Source of the DNA: Lacrimispora sphenoides
GTDB taxonomy: Bacteria > Bacillota > Clostridia > Lachnospirales > Lachnospiraceae
Assembly: GCF_900105215.1 (NCBI RefSeq)
Contig: NZ_FOIP01000002.1
Coordinates: forward strand, 992,001 to 1,056,000
Reading direction: 5' to 3'
DNA: 64,000 nucleotides
Below, one piece after another: positions 17,679-26,373 of this stretch. Position numbers and translations under genes: made by a program. The notes below the pieces were generated by a model. The model was not told where the DNA came from, did not search any database, and was given only the letters and a program-made list of their open reading frames with translations. The first letter of the stretch is position 1. Each line of letters opens with the position of its first letter.

Positions 17679-17698
17679 GACGGAACCATCGTTTTTTT
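17675..17698 (+). terminator. Rho-independent terminator
   Basis: GATGG (17675-17679), loop, CCATC (17686-17690), then GTTTTTTT. Confidence 0.75.
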
Positions 17699-17717
17699 GA
17701 TTAAAGGTAAGCAGCAT

Positions 17718-17747
17718 TTGACACGATCTCCCAAACTGTGCTATACT
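17718..17747 (+). promoter_or_regulatory. Sigma-A promoter upstream of an attenuator and small ORF
   Basis: TTGACA at 17718-17723, 18-bp spacer, TATACT at 17742-17747. Confidence 0.75.
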
Positions 17748-17798
17748 TAAGCAGTCAGCAGCTATCAATTGCAGACAACTTGATTAAATAGGTAACCA

Positions 17799-17831
17799 AG
17801 TCACTTCCCATTATGGTAGGTGGCTTTTTTG
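17799..17831 (+). terminator. Early terminator/attenuator
   Basis: AGTCACTTCC (from 17799) pairs with wobbles to GGTAGGTGGCT (17815-17825), followed by TTTTTT. With the promoter at 17718 this defines an RNA of about 80 nt, ending 30 bases before the small ORF at 17862. It is either a small RNA or a transcription attenuator. Confidence 0.65.
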
Positions 17832-17861
17832 TATTAATTTAAAGAAAGGAAGGTATAAATT

Positions 17862-18005
17862 ATGGGAGATAAGAATCCTAAGAAACAAAAAAAGAAAAAA
17901 CGTGTGGTAACTGATGTTAATCTTAACCCGGCTTCATTAAAACCAGAGCCAGCTGTAGAACAGGTCCCAAGCAAACGACAGATGAAACAGAACCGGGGGA
18001 GATAA
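17862..18005 (+). CDS. Small basic protein of 47 residues
   Basis: An ATG with a GAAAGGAAGG ribosome site begins a 47-residue, strongly basic peptide (lysine run from residue 7, further basic residues at the end, net charge well above +8) with no hydrophobic segment. Short Lys-rich proteins beginning MGDKNPKK are widespread in clostridia but have no known function. Nucleic-acid binding is a guess from charge only. It lies just behind a promoter plus terminator pair, so its expression may depend on readthrough of that attenuator. Confidence 0.6.
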   Translation: MGDKNPKKQKKKKRVVTDVNLNPASLKPEPAVEQVPSKRQMKQNRGR

Positions 18006-18035
18006 TCACAGGCTAGGAGAAGGGAAGTGAATTAA

Positions 18036-19589
18036 CTGAAGAAACAAACAGTTTTAATTGGTAGTCCGGTCTTTCAAAAGCCGGAGATATTGAGTACATT
18101 TCTAGGTTCCCTACAGCAGTTGAAAAGAGAATCCATCATGATTGATTATATATTTACCGATGATAATACGGATCCACAGTCAAGCCGGTTGCTGGAGTTA
18201 TTCAAACCGGAAAAGTCGGCGGTAACGATTCTTTTGGGTGATAAGGGAAGCACTTATATGTGTGATGAAGGATCCCACTATTGGAGTGATGCACTGATGT
18301 TTCGGGTGGCAAAGTATAAGAATAAGATGATTCAGCATGCAATCCGGCATAACTACGATTATCTGTTTTTTGTTGATTCTGATTTGATTCTGCATCCGGA
18401 TTTGATTGAACATTTAAAATCAGTTAAAACGGATATTGTCTCAGAAATATTTTGGAGCAGGTGGCATTACAATACACCACTGGAACCTAATGTATGGTTA
18501 TTTGATGAATATGATTTGGTTCCCCGGCAGTTAGGGGAGGAATTGGATGAAAAAGAAATGCAAAAGAGAAGAGATGCCTTTCTCGACCAACTTAAAATAC
18601 CAGGAGTATATAAGGTTGGGGGGCTGGGAGCCTGTACCTTGCTTAGCCGGGCAGCTCTGCTAAAAGGAGTTGATTTTTCGCCGATTATGAATCTGACCAT
18701 TCATGGCGAGGATCGTTTTTTCTGTATTCGGGCTGAAGTTCTGGGCCTGTCTCTTTATGTAGATACAACATATCCTGCTTATCATATCTATCGGGAACGG
18801 GATTTGCCGGGAGCGGCTGATTATGTACGGCAATGTAAAAACGGCATTCCCCAGATCCGGCATCCGAAGCGGAGCAACCACAAAATCACACTGTCTATGA
18901 TTGTCAGAAATGAAGAAGAACGTTATTTAAAGAAAATGCTTACCAGTCTCCAAAACTGTATTGATGAGGCTGTTATTATTAATGATGCAAGTACGGATAA
19001 TACGGCAAAAATCTGTCGGGAAGCGATGCCGGAGGTTGTAGTGCATCTGATTACCAACCAGCAATCTATGTTTGCTGATGAAGCAAGTCTTAGAAAGCTG
19101 CAATGGGAAGAAACAATAAAAACCAATCCGGAATGGATATTAAATCTGGATGCGGATGAGATAATGGAAGAGGCATTCTGGAAAGATATTGATAAACTCA
19201 TCAATGACAATGCGTCAGCCAATGCGTTCAGTTTCCCATTGTATGATATGTGGAATGAAACACAATACCGGGATGATGAATTTTGGAATGCTCATAAAAG
19301 ACATCATTCTTTTTTGCTCCGATATCAGCCGGAGACGGTTTATAAGTGGAATACGAAGGCTCAGCACTGTGGACGGTTCCCTGCTTATGATGGAGAGGAA
19401 TTAAGTTATAAAACTTCATATCGGATTCAGCATTTCGGCTGGGCCAGGGAAGCTGACCGAATTAGGAAGAAGAATCGGTATCAGCAGCTGGACCCGGATG
19501 CTGTTTTCGGGATCAGGGAGCAGTATGATTCGATTCTGGATGCTAGTCCTGATTTGGCAGAATGGATGGTTGATGAGAAAAAACAATAA
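18036..19589 (+). CDS. Two-domain glycosyltransferase
   Basis: About 517 residues with two GT-A-type domains. The first (about 1-260) has a DxD-like FFVDSDLILHP and ends in a HGEDRFFCIRAE segment. The second (about 285-517) is GT2-like, with LSMIVRNEEERYL, VIINDASTDNT and the metal site LNLDADEI. No ATG or GTG exists near the front. A CTG at 18036 directly behind AGGAGAAGGGAAG restores conserved N-terminal residues (KKQTVLIGSPVFQKPEIL), whereas a TTG at 18090 would remove the first strand, so CTG is preferred. It overlaps the next gene by 17 bases, indicating translational coupling in a glycan-assembly operon. Confidence 0.85.
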   Translation: MKKQTVLIGSPVFQKPEILSTFLGSLQQLKRESIMIDYIFTDDNTDPQSSRLLELFKPEKSAVTILLGDKGSTYMCDEGSHYWSDALMFRVAKYKNKMIQHAIRHNYDYLFFVDSDLILHPDLIEHLKSVKTDIVSEIFWSRWHYNTPLEPNVWLFDEYDLVPRQLGEELDEKEMQKRRDAFLDQLKIPGVYKVGGLGACTLLSRAALLKGVDFSPIMNLTIHGEDRFFCIRAEVLGLSLYVDTTYPAYHIYRERDLPGAADYVRQCKNGIPQIRHPKRSNHKITLSMIVRNEEERYLKKMLTSLQNCIDEAVIINDASTDNTAKICREAMPEVVVHLITNQQSMFADEASLRKLQWEETIKTNPEWILNLDADEIMEEAFWKDIDKLINDNASANAFSFPLYDMWNETQYRDDEFWNAHKRHHSFLLRYQPETVYKWNTKAQHCGRFPAYDGEELSYKTSYRIQHFGWAREADRIRKKNRYQQLDPDAVFGIREQYDSILDASPDLAEWMVDEKKQ

Positions 19590-20838
19590 GAAAATCAATG
19601 TTGGGATTGGCTTTGTAACCGGCCGGAAAAATTTTAAAAAAGTTGCCAAAGCCTATATTCAGAGCTTTTCAGAAAATGATGAGCTGGATTGCGAACAGTA
19701 TGCCCTTCATCTTTTTGTTGCTTATGATCTGAACTATAAGGGAACCCAGGTGAGTGATTATCAGATTACGGACGAGGAGCTTCTGGGTGCTGTTGATTCG
19801 GCTCACTATCTGGGGCCGTCCGCTATTTCTACAGAAGCGGACGCTCTTGTGAAAGACAAAGTAATTACAGCCAGGGAAGCAAAGCTGATCTTTGGCGAAG
19901 GTTATGCAATGTTACGGAATGCAGTCTTGTATTTTGCGGTTAAGAATAAGATGGATTCCATTATATTTCTTGATGATGACGAATATCCGATTGCCAATAT
20001 CCGACTGGAGCAGGGCATCGCCTGGAAAGGACAGGAGATTTTGTCTGCTCATATCAAAGGGATTCAGAAGGCTGATATGACTCATGGACATCACTGTGGC
20101 TATATATCGCCAATTCCTCAGTTCCGGTTTAATGAAACGCTGTCTGAAGATGAGTTTCACACTTTTATTGGAGCTATCAGTAACGATATTATTAATTGGG
20201 AGTCAGTCAAAGAGAAGATGGAAGCCGGAGGTGTTACTTATGCCAGTGCGGAGATCATGGAGCATACTCAGACCGAATGGGTGGAAGCGGTAGATGGTAT
20301 GAAGTTTATTTCCGGAGCAAACCTGGCAATCTGCCTAAAGGAAACCGATAAGATATTTCCGTTCTATAATCCGCCTGGTGCCAGAGGGGAAGATACATTT
20401 TTAAGTACCTGCATCAGCGATTGCCGGGTTCTTAAGGTAGGGTGCTATACCTTTCATGATGCTTATTCTGCATATGGGCAATTGCTCAGCGGTATACTGC
20501 CGGAACACCTAAAGGCGATAGATACGGAAACTCCCTTTGCATCAAAGAGGTTTTTGCAGGCGGCAATCGGCTGGATTCGCTATAAGCCGCTGCTGCTGTA
20601 TATCACTCAGCCGAAGGAATATTTAAAGAAGATGGAAAGCATTGAGGAAGCCCTGAAAGCGGTGTTGCCAAAGTTTTGTCAGTATTTCGGTAACAATGAT
20701 TTTCAGATTATATTAAAAGAGTTTCGCCAATATCGGGCACTTGTGAATGAGCATTTTACGGACTTTGAAAATACGAAAAAGGCGTGGATCGATGTGATGA
20801 ATTCATTGAAAATGATTCCTCAGGAAAAAAAGAGGTAG
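19573..20838 (+). CDS. Glycosyltransferase-like protein (GT-A fold predicted)
   Basis: A 421-residue protein beginning MRKNNKKINVGIGFVTGRKNF in text form only in its first residues. It carries an acidic triplet in IIFLDDDEYPI (about residue 137) that resembles a metal/nucleotide-sugar DxD site, and GARGEDTFLS (about 275), similar to the ED motif of GT-A enzymes. No characterised homologue is recognised; the motif pair, and its place between a glycosyltransferase and WecB, suggest sugar transfer to a surface glycan. The ATG at 19573 lies inside the upstream gene. TTG of wecB follows four bases after the stop. Confidence 0.7.
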   Translation: MRKNNKKINVGIGFVTGRKNFKKVAKAYIQSFSENDELDCEQYALHLFVAYDLNYKGTQVSDYQITDEELLGAVDSAHYLGPSAISTEADALVKDKVITAREAKLIFGEGYAMLRNAVLYFAVKNKMDSIIFLDDDEYPIANIRLEQGIAWKGQEILSAHIKGIQKADMTHGHHCGYISPIPQFRFNETLSEDEFHTFIGAISNDIINWESVKEKMEAGGVTYASAEIMEHTQTEWVEAVDGMKFISGANLAICLKETDKIFPFYNPPGARGEDTFLSTCISDCRVLKVGCYTFHDAYSAYGQLLSGILPEHLKAIDTETPFASKRFLQAAIGWIRYKPLLLYITQPKEYLKKMESIEEALKAVLPKFCQYFGNNDFQIILKEFRQYRALVNEHFTDFENTKKAWIDVMNSLKMIPQEKKR

Positions 20839-20842
20839 GTAT

Positions 20843-21934
20843 TTGAAAACAATTATGGTTACGTTTGGAACACGCCCGGAATCAATTAAAATGTGTCCCG
20901 TGGTAAAAGAATTAAAAAAGAGAGCGAATGTAAAGACGGTTGTCTGCGTATCAGGGCAGCACCGGGAGATGCTCGATCAGGTATTGGCAGTGTTTGAGGT
21001 GGAGCCGGATTATGATTTGTCGGTGATGCAGAGCGGCCAGACTTTATTTGAGATTACGCAGCTGATTCTCGGCGGAATGAAAGCGGTTCTGGAAACAGTC
21101 AAGCCGGATATAGTTCTTGTGCACGGCGATACTACGACAGCGTTTGCAGCAGCGCTGGCATGCTTTTATCTGGCGATTCCGGTTGGCCATGTAGAGGCCG
21201 GACTTCGTACTCATAATATGAAATCTCCGTTTCCGGAAGAATTCAACCGGCAGTGCGTGGGGCTTATTGCATCTCTGCATTTTGCCCCAACCAGGGCAGC
21301 AGCCGATAACCTGATTATCGAGGGAAAAGATGTGAATACCGTTCATGTAACCGGTAACACCTCGATTGATGCTTTGAGAACAACGGTACAAAATGGCTAT
21401 CAGCATGAGCAGCTTAAATGGGTGGGAGAGAGCCGACTGATTCTTCTGACAGCACACCGGCGGGAGAATATCGGTATTCCGCTGGATAATATGCTCCGTG
21501 CCGTTATCAGGATCGTAAATACGGTTGAGAATGTAAAGGTCATTTATCCGGTTCACAGAAACCCTGCAGTGCAGAAAGCGGCCAATGAGATTCTGGGAGG
21601 GCATGATCGAATTCATCTGATCGATCCACTTAATGTTCTGGAATTTCATAATATCATGGCAGCATCTTGTTTCATATTAACCGATAGCGGCGGGATTCAG
21701 GAAGAGGCTCCGAGCCTTGGCAAACCGGTCCTTGTTATGCGGGATACGACTGAGCGTCCCGAAGGTGTTGCCGCCGGAACCCTGAGACTGGTAGGAACCA
21801 ATGAGGAAGATATTTATCAAGCTGCTCATTTGATTTTATCAGATCAGAAAGAGTATCAAAAAATGAGTGCAGTGGCGAACCCTTATGGTGATGGTTCTGC
21901 CAGTGAGCAGATCGTGGATATATTGCTGCAATAA
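20843..21934 (+). CDS. wecB: UDP-N-acetylglucosamine 2-epimerase (non-hydrolysing)
   Basis: A 363-residue WecB/MnaA enzyme interconverting UDP-GlcNAc and UDP-ManNAc in the cytoplasm, feeding ManNAc into wall or capsule glycans. Landmarks in order: GTRPESIKMCPV at the N-terminus, HGDTTTAFA, GHVEAGLRT, PFPEEFNRQ, TGNTSIDAL, TAHRRENIG, and DSGGIQEEAPSLGKP with RDTTERPEG near the C-terminus. The TTG start at 20843 has an AGAGGTAGG site. It is the last gene of the three-gene glycan operon and lies next to the left edge of the decayed integrative element. Confidence 0.95.
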   Translation: MKTIMVTFGTRPESIKMCPVVKELKKRANVKTVVCVSGQHREMLDQVLAVFEVEPDYDLSVMQSGQTLFEITQLILGGMKAVLETVKPDIVLVHGDTTTAFAAALACFYLAIPVGHVEAGLRTHNMKSPFPEEFNRQCVGLIASLHFAPTRAAADNLIIEGKDVNTVHVTGNTSIDALRTTVQNGYQHEQLKWVGESRLILLTAHRRENIGIPLDNMLRAVIRIVNTVENVKVIYPVHRNPAVQKAANEILGGHDRIHLIDPLNVLEFHNIMAASCFILTDSGGIQEEAPSLGKPVLVMRDTTERPEGVAAGTLRLVGTNEEDIYQAAHLILSDQKEYQKMSAVANPYGDGSASEQIVDILLQ

Positions 21935-22159
21935 CAAGGGGAATCCTTATATTGTGAATCTTCTGAACAAAAAGATTTTCTAAAGAATGTTTAAGAAATG
22001 GCGAACCTCCGCCAAGGCTCAACCACGCCCTCCCGGCATCCGAATCACAGCATCGAGTAACGTGGAAACTATTTGCCTATTATCCCTGTAAATACGTGTA
22101 TTTTTAGAACCAACAGAACAAAAAATGGGGAAGTTGTCAACGATATGTCAACGGAATTT

Positions 22160-23444
22160 CTAGTTGTTGACAGCTTCCTCAAATATAGCTACGCTTCTGT
22201 CTGCCATTTTTTCAGTAGCATGGGTGTATACCTGTAAGGTAGTAGCTATATTACTGTGCCCTAGTCCCATCTGTACGTCTTTTGGGTCAGCTCCATTCTC
22301 CATTAAAACAGTAGCGTGAGTATGTCTGAGAGAGTGATAATCAAAGGCAAGTTTCAATTCATGATGTATCACTCGGCTACAATATTTAAAGGAGTCAGTA
22401 CTAACATAATCGCCATTTTCGTGAACACATATCATTTCAACTCTTTCCAATGCGCATTCAATACAACGCTCCGCTGGAATAATTCTATATATAAGATTGC
22501 CCTTTTCATCTTTTTCTGGTTTCAAATAGTGGTCAATATAATATTCACCATAAAGAAGTCGGTTTTTCTTTTTCAATACTGTATAAAGTTATCACCAAAT
22601 TTTATGGTACGGACTGAAGAACGGGTCTTTGGTGTTCCAAAGTACCATGCCGATTTTTCTTCCTTTTTCCACTTTTGCTCAATTACCTTTCTTGCATCAA
22701 CTCCATAATTTCTTTTAACTATTGCTTTATCTACGCTAATCGTTCTATTATCAAAATCAATATCATTCCAAGTGAGTCCAAATGCTTCACTAATCCGAAG
22801 TCCTGTGTAGTAACCTATCATGAGAGGAACATAATACGGACTTCCTTCAGGAAAGCGTTCGATAATTCGCTTAAATTCATCAGGCTGGATAATATACCTT
22901 TCTTTTGCTCCTCGCTCAAAACGTGGCATTTTGACACGTTGACAAGGGTTTTCTTTTATATAACCCAAAGGTTCTATCGCATATTCGTAAGAGGTAATAA
23001 TACTGATAAAATGCCAACAACGGATGATCGTGCAAGACCTCTCAATCTGAGCTGATTAACGTATTCCTGTACGGCAGCAGATGTTAATGACTTTAACTTA
23101 TAAGCTCCGAATGTTGGCTTCAAATGATTTTCTATTAACTGTATATACCCAAGTTGTGTGTTATATTTAAGATTTAATTTGCAGTAATTATCAAACCAGT
23201 AATCGAGATAATCTGATATGCTAATTTCGGCAGGTGAAAAAGTTTTACCGGAATTATTATATTCATTCATGGCCTGTGTTCCCGCGGTCAGTGCATCGGA
23301 CTTTGTCCGGAAGCCAGATTTTGATATAGTCTTTCTTTTTCCGGCAACAGAGGCCCCCTCGAAGGAATATTCCCATTTGCTACCTCTTTTTCTGTTGTCC
23401 CATTGTATTGCCCTCCTTAAATTTGGGTACAAAAATAACGCCAT
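22160..23444 (-). pseudogene. Tyrosine integrase, broken by two frameshifts
   Basis: Three consecutive reading frames on the minus strand (23444-22974, 22968-22573, 22576-22160) together encode one phage/ICE-type tyrosine recombinase of about 430 residues: an AP2-like N-terminal arm-binding part (KWEYSFEGASVAGKRKTI), a SAM-like core-binding domain and the catalytic domain. Catalytic residues are all present: Arg in TGLRISEAFGL, His-x-x-Arg in [11 protein letters not shown], His in [10 protein letters not shown] and Tyr in QVYTH. Each break can be repaired by adding one base (near 22985 and near 22577), so the gene decayed recently. A second, more degraded copy lies at 34140-34480. Confidence 0.88.
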
Positions 23445-23452
23445 GCCAATAA

Positions 23453-23481
23453 TTGACAGTTAGCGCCATAGTTGATATACT
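23453..23481 (+). promoter_or_regulatory. Sigma-A promoter of a short RNA beside the integrase
   Basis: TTGACA at 23453-23458, 17-bp spacer, TATACT at 23476-23481, pointing away from the integrase start. Confidence 0.8.
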
Positions 23482-23487
23482 GTAGGT

Positions 23488-23570
23488 GCAAGCTAGGTAT
23501 ATCAGTGACTTGTCATTGGTAATCTATGTAATCCGTCCCTAACAATAAAATTGGGGGCGGTTTTTTTAAT
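23488..23570 (+). ncRNA. Candidate small RNA of about 80 nt
   Basis: Between the strong promoter at 23453 and a terminator (CCGTCCC ... GGGGGCGG, then TTTTTTT, 23532-23569) lies a short RNA with an internal hairpin ATCAGTGAC/GTCATTGGT (wobbles allowed). No translated frame with a ribosome site is present on this strand. It lies antisense to the 3' part of a possible small minus-strand ORF, a layout used by antisense antitoxins and phage switch RNAs. Confidence 0.55.
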
Positions 23571-23675
23571 TGTTTTTTTGTGTTCTTTCATTACTTCTAT
23601 AACTTCTATTATAAAATTTAATTCGCTTTCTGTTAAGTTGTCTGATATTTGCTTGTTGATTAACCATATTGCCAA
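23502..23675 (-). CDS. Possible 57-residue protein opposite the small RNA
   Basis: A minus-strand TTG at 23675 opens a 57-codon frame whose composition looks protein-like (acidic amphipathic helix ESELNFIIEVIEVMKEHKK). There is no clear ribosome site. Its 3' half is fully antisense to the candidate small RNA. Confidence 0.25.
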   Translation of the reverse strand: MAIWLINKQISDNLTESELNFIIEVIEVMKEHKKTIKKTAPNFIVRDGLHRLPMTSH

Positions 23676-23707
23676 CGTCGGGAAGATGGTATGAAGGAGG
23701 ATATCTC

Positions 23708-23917
23708 ATGAAAGAGATAATGAAAGAAGCGGTAACAATGATGGTTAAGTTATTCGTTATGTATGTTTTTACAATGACCGCCATGTTGGCCCTGGTGACA
23801 GGTATTGCAATGCCAGTACTAGGAGTGGGTGGATTGGTTATTTCAATAATTGTATTGTCAATGTTAAGCGGAGGAGGTAAGGCACATGACAGCGGCAGAA
23901 ATGAAGATGGAACATGA
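23708..23917 (+). CDS. Small phage-type membrane protein
   Basis: A 69-residue protein with two hydrophobic helices (about 10-32 and 36-53) and a glycine-rich, charged tail. The ATG at 23708 follows a strong GAAGGAGG site. It overlaps the next gene by 32 bases. Small membrane proteins at this position, followed by a sigma-like regulator and terminase, are typical of clostridial prophages. No function recognised. Confidence 0.65.
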   Translation: MKEIMKEAVTMMVKLFVMYVFTMTAMLALVTGIAMPVLGVGGLVISIIVLSMLSGGGKAHDSGRNEDGT

Positions 23918-24131
23918 CCGGGAATATTTCAGAATGCGTGCTGCAGAAGCAGAACGGGCCGAGAACCAGATAAGCCAGATCAGGATAGTGATTGCAATAC
24001 ATAAGCAAAATCACAGTGACACCATGGTAATGACACATGACCAGAAGAAAAAAGCGGCAGAGCAGAGTGCGTGGAAGGCTTTGGATAACATTGAAAAGGA
24101 AATTGAAGCTATTATAGGACAGGAGGGATAG
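23886..24131 (+). CDS. Small helical prophage protein
   Basis: An 81-residue, highly charged protein predicted to be almost entirely alpha-helical (possible coiled coil through AEAERAENQISQIRIVI). The start at 23886 has GGAGG upstream and lies inside the preceding gene. No family recognised; its context is the early/regulatory gene block of the decayed prophage. Confidence 0.6.
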   Translation: MTAAEMKMEHDREYFRMRAAEAERAENQISQIRIVIAIHKQNHSDTMVMTHDQKKKAAEQSAWKALDNIEKEIEAIIGQEG

Positions 24132-24132
24132 C

Positions 24133-24383
24133 ATGGGAGCAAAGAAAATATAAGCGTATACGCTGATAATGAAAGGATAGGGAGTTACACTGCAGAGGCT
24201 GCGGAAAAGCTATTAGGGGTATCAAGGAATAAGGTATCTGTTTATGCAGATCAGCAGACCAGATACCAGAGTAAATATCTTTTCATACCAGAGGATAAAG
24301 AACAAGACCTTTTCAAATTGAAATGGAATGCAGCAAGATTTGAGTTATTGGCAAGCGGGAGGAAAGTGCATGGAGCTGGATAA
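24133..24383 (+). pseudogene. Frameshifted small phage DNA-binding-like protein
   Basis: An ATG at 24133 with AGGAGG stops after six codons, but from about 24144 the -1 frame is open to TAA at 24381 and reads like a conserved phage protein (SVYADNERIGSYTAEAAEKL, then GVSRNKVSVYADQQT). One extra A in the AAGAAAATA run would restore a protein of about 83 residues with a helix-turn-helix-like segment. Either one base was lost in the A-run or, less likely, frameshifting is programmed there. Confidence 0.6.
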
Positions 24384-24825
24384 GAATGTTCTAAAGCAAT
24401 ATCTCTCCATAAAAAAAGAGATTGAAGCAGAAGAGATCCGGATCGACAAACTGCAGAGAGAGATTGACAGCATGATTCCCACGGAAAGAGAAGTAACGGA
24501 CGTTGTTACTAAAGGGAAAAGAGGTAAGAAGCCCCTGGGGATATGTATAATACGAGGCAATGGTGATTACCAGGACATAAATAAAAAAAGAACAGAATTG
24601 AGAGAACGGAGAGCCAAAAAGGAACTGCATGTGGTTGATCTAGAAAAAAGAGTAATCGATGTAGAGACATACATATATAGCCTGGAAGAAAGTGAACTTA
24701 GAAATATCCTCTTGTTTAGCTGCATCGACGGAATGATCTGGAAAGATGTAGCTGCCGCCATGGGAGAAGGGTATACAGAAGAAGCCTGCAAGCAAAAATT
24801 CTCTAGATTTATGCGTGTCAAGTGA
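24370..24825 (+). CDS. Phage regulator with sigma-like C-terminal HTH (ArpU-type, probable)
   Basis: A 151-residue protein: an N-terminal coiled coil (about 5-45), a basic middle (KGKRGKKPLG), a second coiled coil (about 70-110) and a C-terminal helix-turn-helix resembling sigma-70 region 4 (DGMIWKDVAAAMGE, about 128-150). Proteins like this sit directly before the packaging genes in clostridial phages and activate late transcription. That position is kept here, with tRNA-like and terminase relics downstream. The ATG at 24370 has a GGGAGGAAA site; the frame extends upstream without one. Confidence 0.65.
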   Translation: MELDKNVLKQYLSIKKEIEAEEIRIDKLQREIDSMIPTEREVTDVVTKGKRGKKPLGICIIRGNGDYQDINKKRTELRERRAKKELHVVDLEKRVIDVETYIYSLEESELRNILLFSCIDGMIWKDVAAAMGEGYTEEACKQKFSRFMRVK

Positions 24826-24974
24826 AAGTGTCACGTTTGTCACGGGGGTCATGTGATATAATTAAAATGGAAAAACTGTACAGCAAATCCAATCAATCAC
24901 TATTTAGTGTCAAGTCTAAAAGTTATCCATTAATAGACTTTAAACAATAAGGGCATGCCGGACAACCGGCATAT

Positions 24975-25048
24975 CGGTTCATAGCTCAACGGCAGAGCAA
25001 CAGCAAACCCCCTGGCTGTAGATCCCGATCCAATTCCGGGGGAACCGA
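24975..25048 (+). tRNA. Prophage tRNA-like relic with oversized anticodon loop
   Basis: Acceptor CGGTTCA/GGAACCG pairs at six of seven positions, the D-arm is GCTC/GAGC, an ACAGC/GCTGT stem carries a 10-base loop instead of 7, and the T-arm CCCGA/CCGGG has one mismatch and a TCCAATT loop. No CCA is encoded. It is best read as a decayed phage tRNA. The rest of 24826-25250 holds a TATAAT-like element at 24857-24862 and no gene. Confidence 0.4.
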
Positions 25049-25250
25049 TTAAAAGGCTGGGTTCCCGAATGGGAGTAGGTCGTAAGACTTAGAATTCCTT
25101 TGCCTTGGCTCTCAGCTTCATCATAATACACCTCCTAAGGAATCGCCTGTCGAAATTTGTCGTTCGATGGGTGTTTTCTTTGTAGAACGTACTGTACTTT
25201 TTTGATGTAATTGTATATGTTATATTAAAAGGTTATATAAAGGGAGTAAC

Positions 25251-25673
25251 ATGCCATACTTTGAAACCAAGATATATGAAATTAAAACCGTAGAGCCATA
25301 TATAACTAAATGCAATAGGAGATCCTGTTATTTTGAGGAGTGTAATGAGGTTGAGTATTCCTGCATTAGTACCAGGACTGTAGAATATAATATAGTTATT
25401 GGTTTTAGTTATCCGAATGTAGCTGAAAATGATATGGATAATATTGTGCGGTGTGTCAATGATACAATTTATGCTGTAAGCGGAATTGTATCATCGACTA
25501 CTTCATGCAGCGAATTAAATCAATCATGTATAATTGCCACTAATAATACAATCTTTTTAGCTGATACAAAAGGAAGAGATGTATTTTATGATTGCTTAAG
25601 ACAGTCAGGACTATCTGATGAAACCATTAATGCTAGCAAAGTGAAGGTGTTTATTAGAAAAGATTATAATTAA
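25251..25673 (+). CDS. Hypothetical protein, Cys-rich
   Basis: A 140-residue soluble protein starting at an ATG with an AAGGGAG site. It contains eight or so cysteines, including a CNRRSCYFEEC cluster near residue 22, and alternating beta-strand-like segments. No family or catalytic motif is recognised. It follows the decayed packaging region of the prophage and a region with no other gene. Probably cargo. Confidence 0.6.
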   Translation: MPYFETKIYEIKTVEPYITKCNRRSCYFEECNEVEYSCISTRTVEYNIVIGFSYPNVAENDMDNIVRCVNDTIYAVSGIVSSTTSCSELNQSCIIATNNTIFLADTKGRDVFYDCLRQSGLSDETINASKVKVFIRKDYN

Positions 25674-25746
25674 TATATAATTTAAGAGGCGGTCGACTCC
25701 GTCTCTTTTTTAATACAATAAAACAACACAAGTGAGGTGGTGAGGC

Positions 25747-26373
25747 TTGGCAAGAGCACCAGATGAAAGAATAAAACAGGCAAAGGCCATGTACTTAAAA
25801 GGCTTGAAGTTAGTTGAGATTGTAAGTCAACTAAATCTCCCAGAAGGAATGTTGTATATGTGTGGAGGCGGAAAAGAGCCGGATCGGATTTCAGCTGCTG
25901 ATTTATTGACGGACGACTATCAGAACGAAACGGGGCACTGCCACGGCTGGCTGTTTATCGGTGAAAGGCAGGAAAACAGGGTTTTAGGGGAAATTTACCG
26001 GGAGCGGATTTTATCCCTGCCGCGGATGCTCGGTTATGAAAACATTCATTACTGCTTTGGAGTAAAGGCGTTTCGCATATGGGCAGACCAAATTGACGGC
26101 GGCTATTTTGAGCGGGTAAAAACCGGTGAATTTAATAACTGGGATATGCATACCGTGTATGTTTGCTGTCTTGCTACAAACAGCGGCGGCTGTAAGGGCT
26201 TTTTGGAAAAGGCACTTGAGCTGAATCCTGATATGACTTTTATCAATGACGTGATTGCACTTTATGCGCAAACAGGACGCTACTGGAATAATGATAATGG
26301 CACAGATTTAGAAGCAATAGGCGGTGGCTTTAACGTCACGCTGGATGCGTTACAGGATGAAATCCATGCGTAA
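25747..26373 (+). pseudogene. Deletion fusion: terminase small subunit head joined to an unrelated tail
   Basis: The first 35 codons (TTG start, GTGAGGTGGTGAGG site) are the N-terminal HTH of a phage terminase small subunit (ARAPDERIKQAK, MYLKGLKLVEI, LNLPEG). At about 25850 the sequence switches without stop to the C-terminal part of a different protein (GHCHGWLFIGERQENR, LEKALELNPDMTFIND, GGGFNVTLDAL), a family seen in clostridia whose function I do not know. The chimeric 208-residue frame marks a deletion that removed the rest of both genes. Near its end it slips frame: the natural C-terminus continues at 26367-26463. Confidence 0.7.

Noticed and set aside
25149..25176. TGTCGAA-like sequences as Spo0A boxes before the Cys-rich gene
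   Set aside because: Only one exact 7-mer match; expected by chance at this frequency and no supporting promoter layout.
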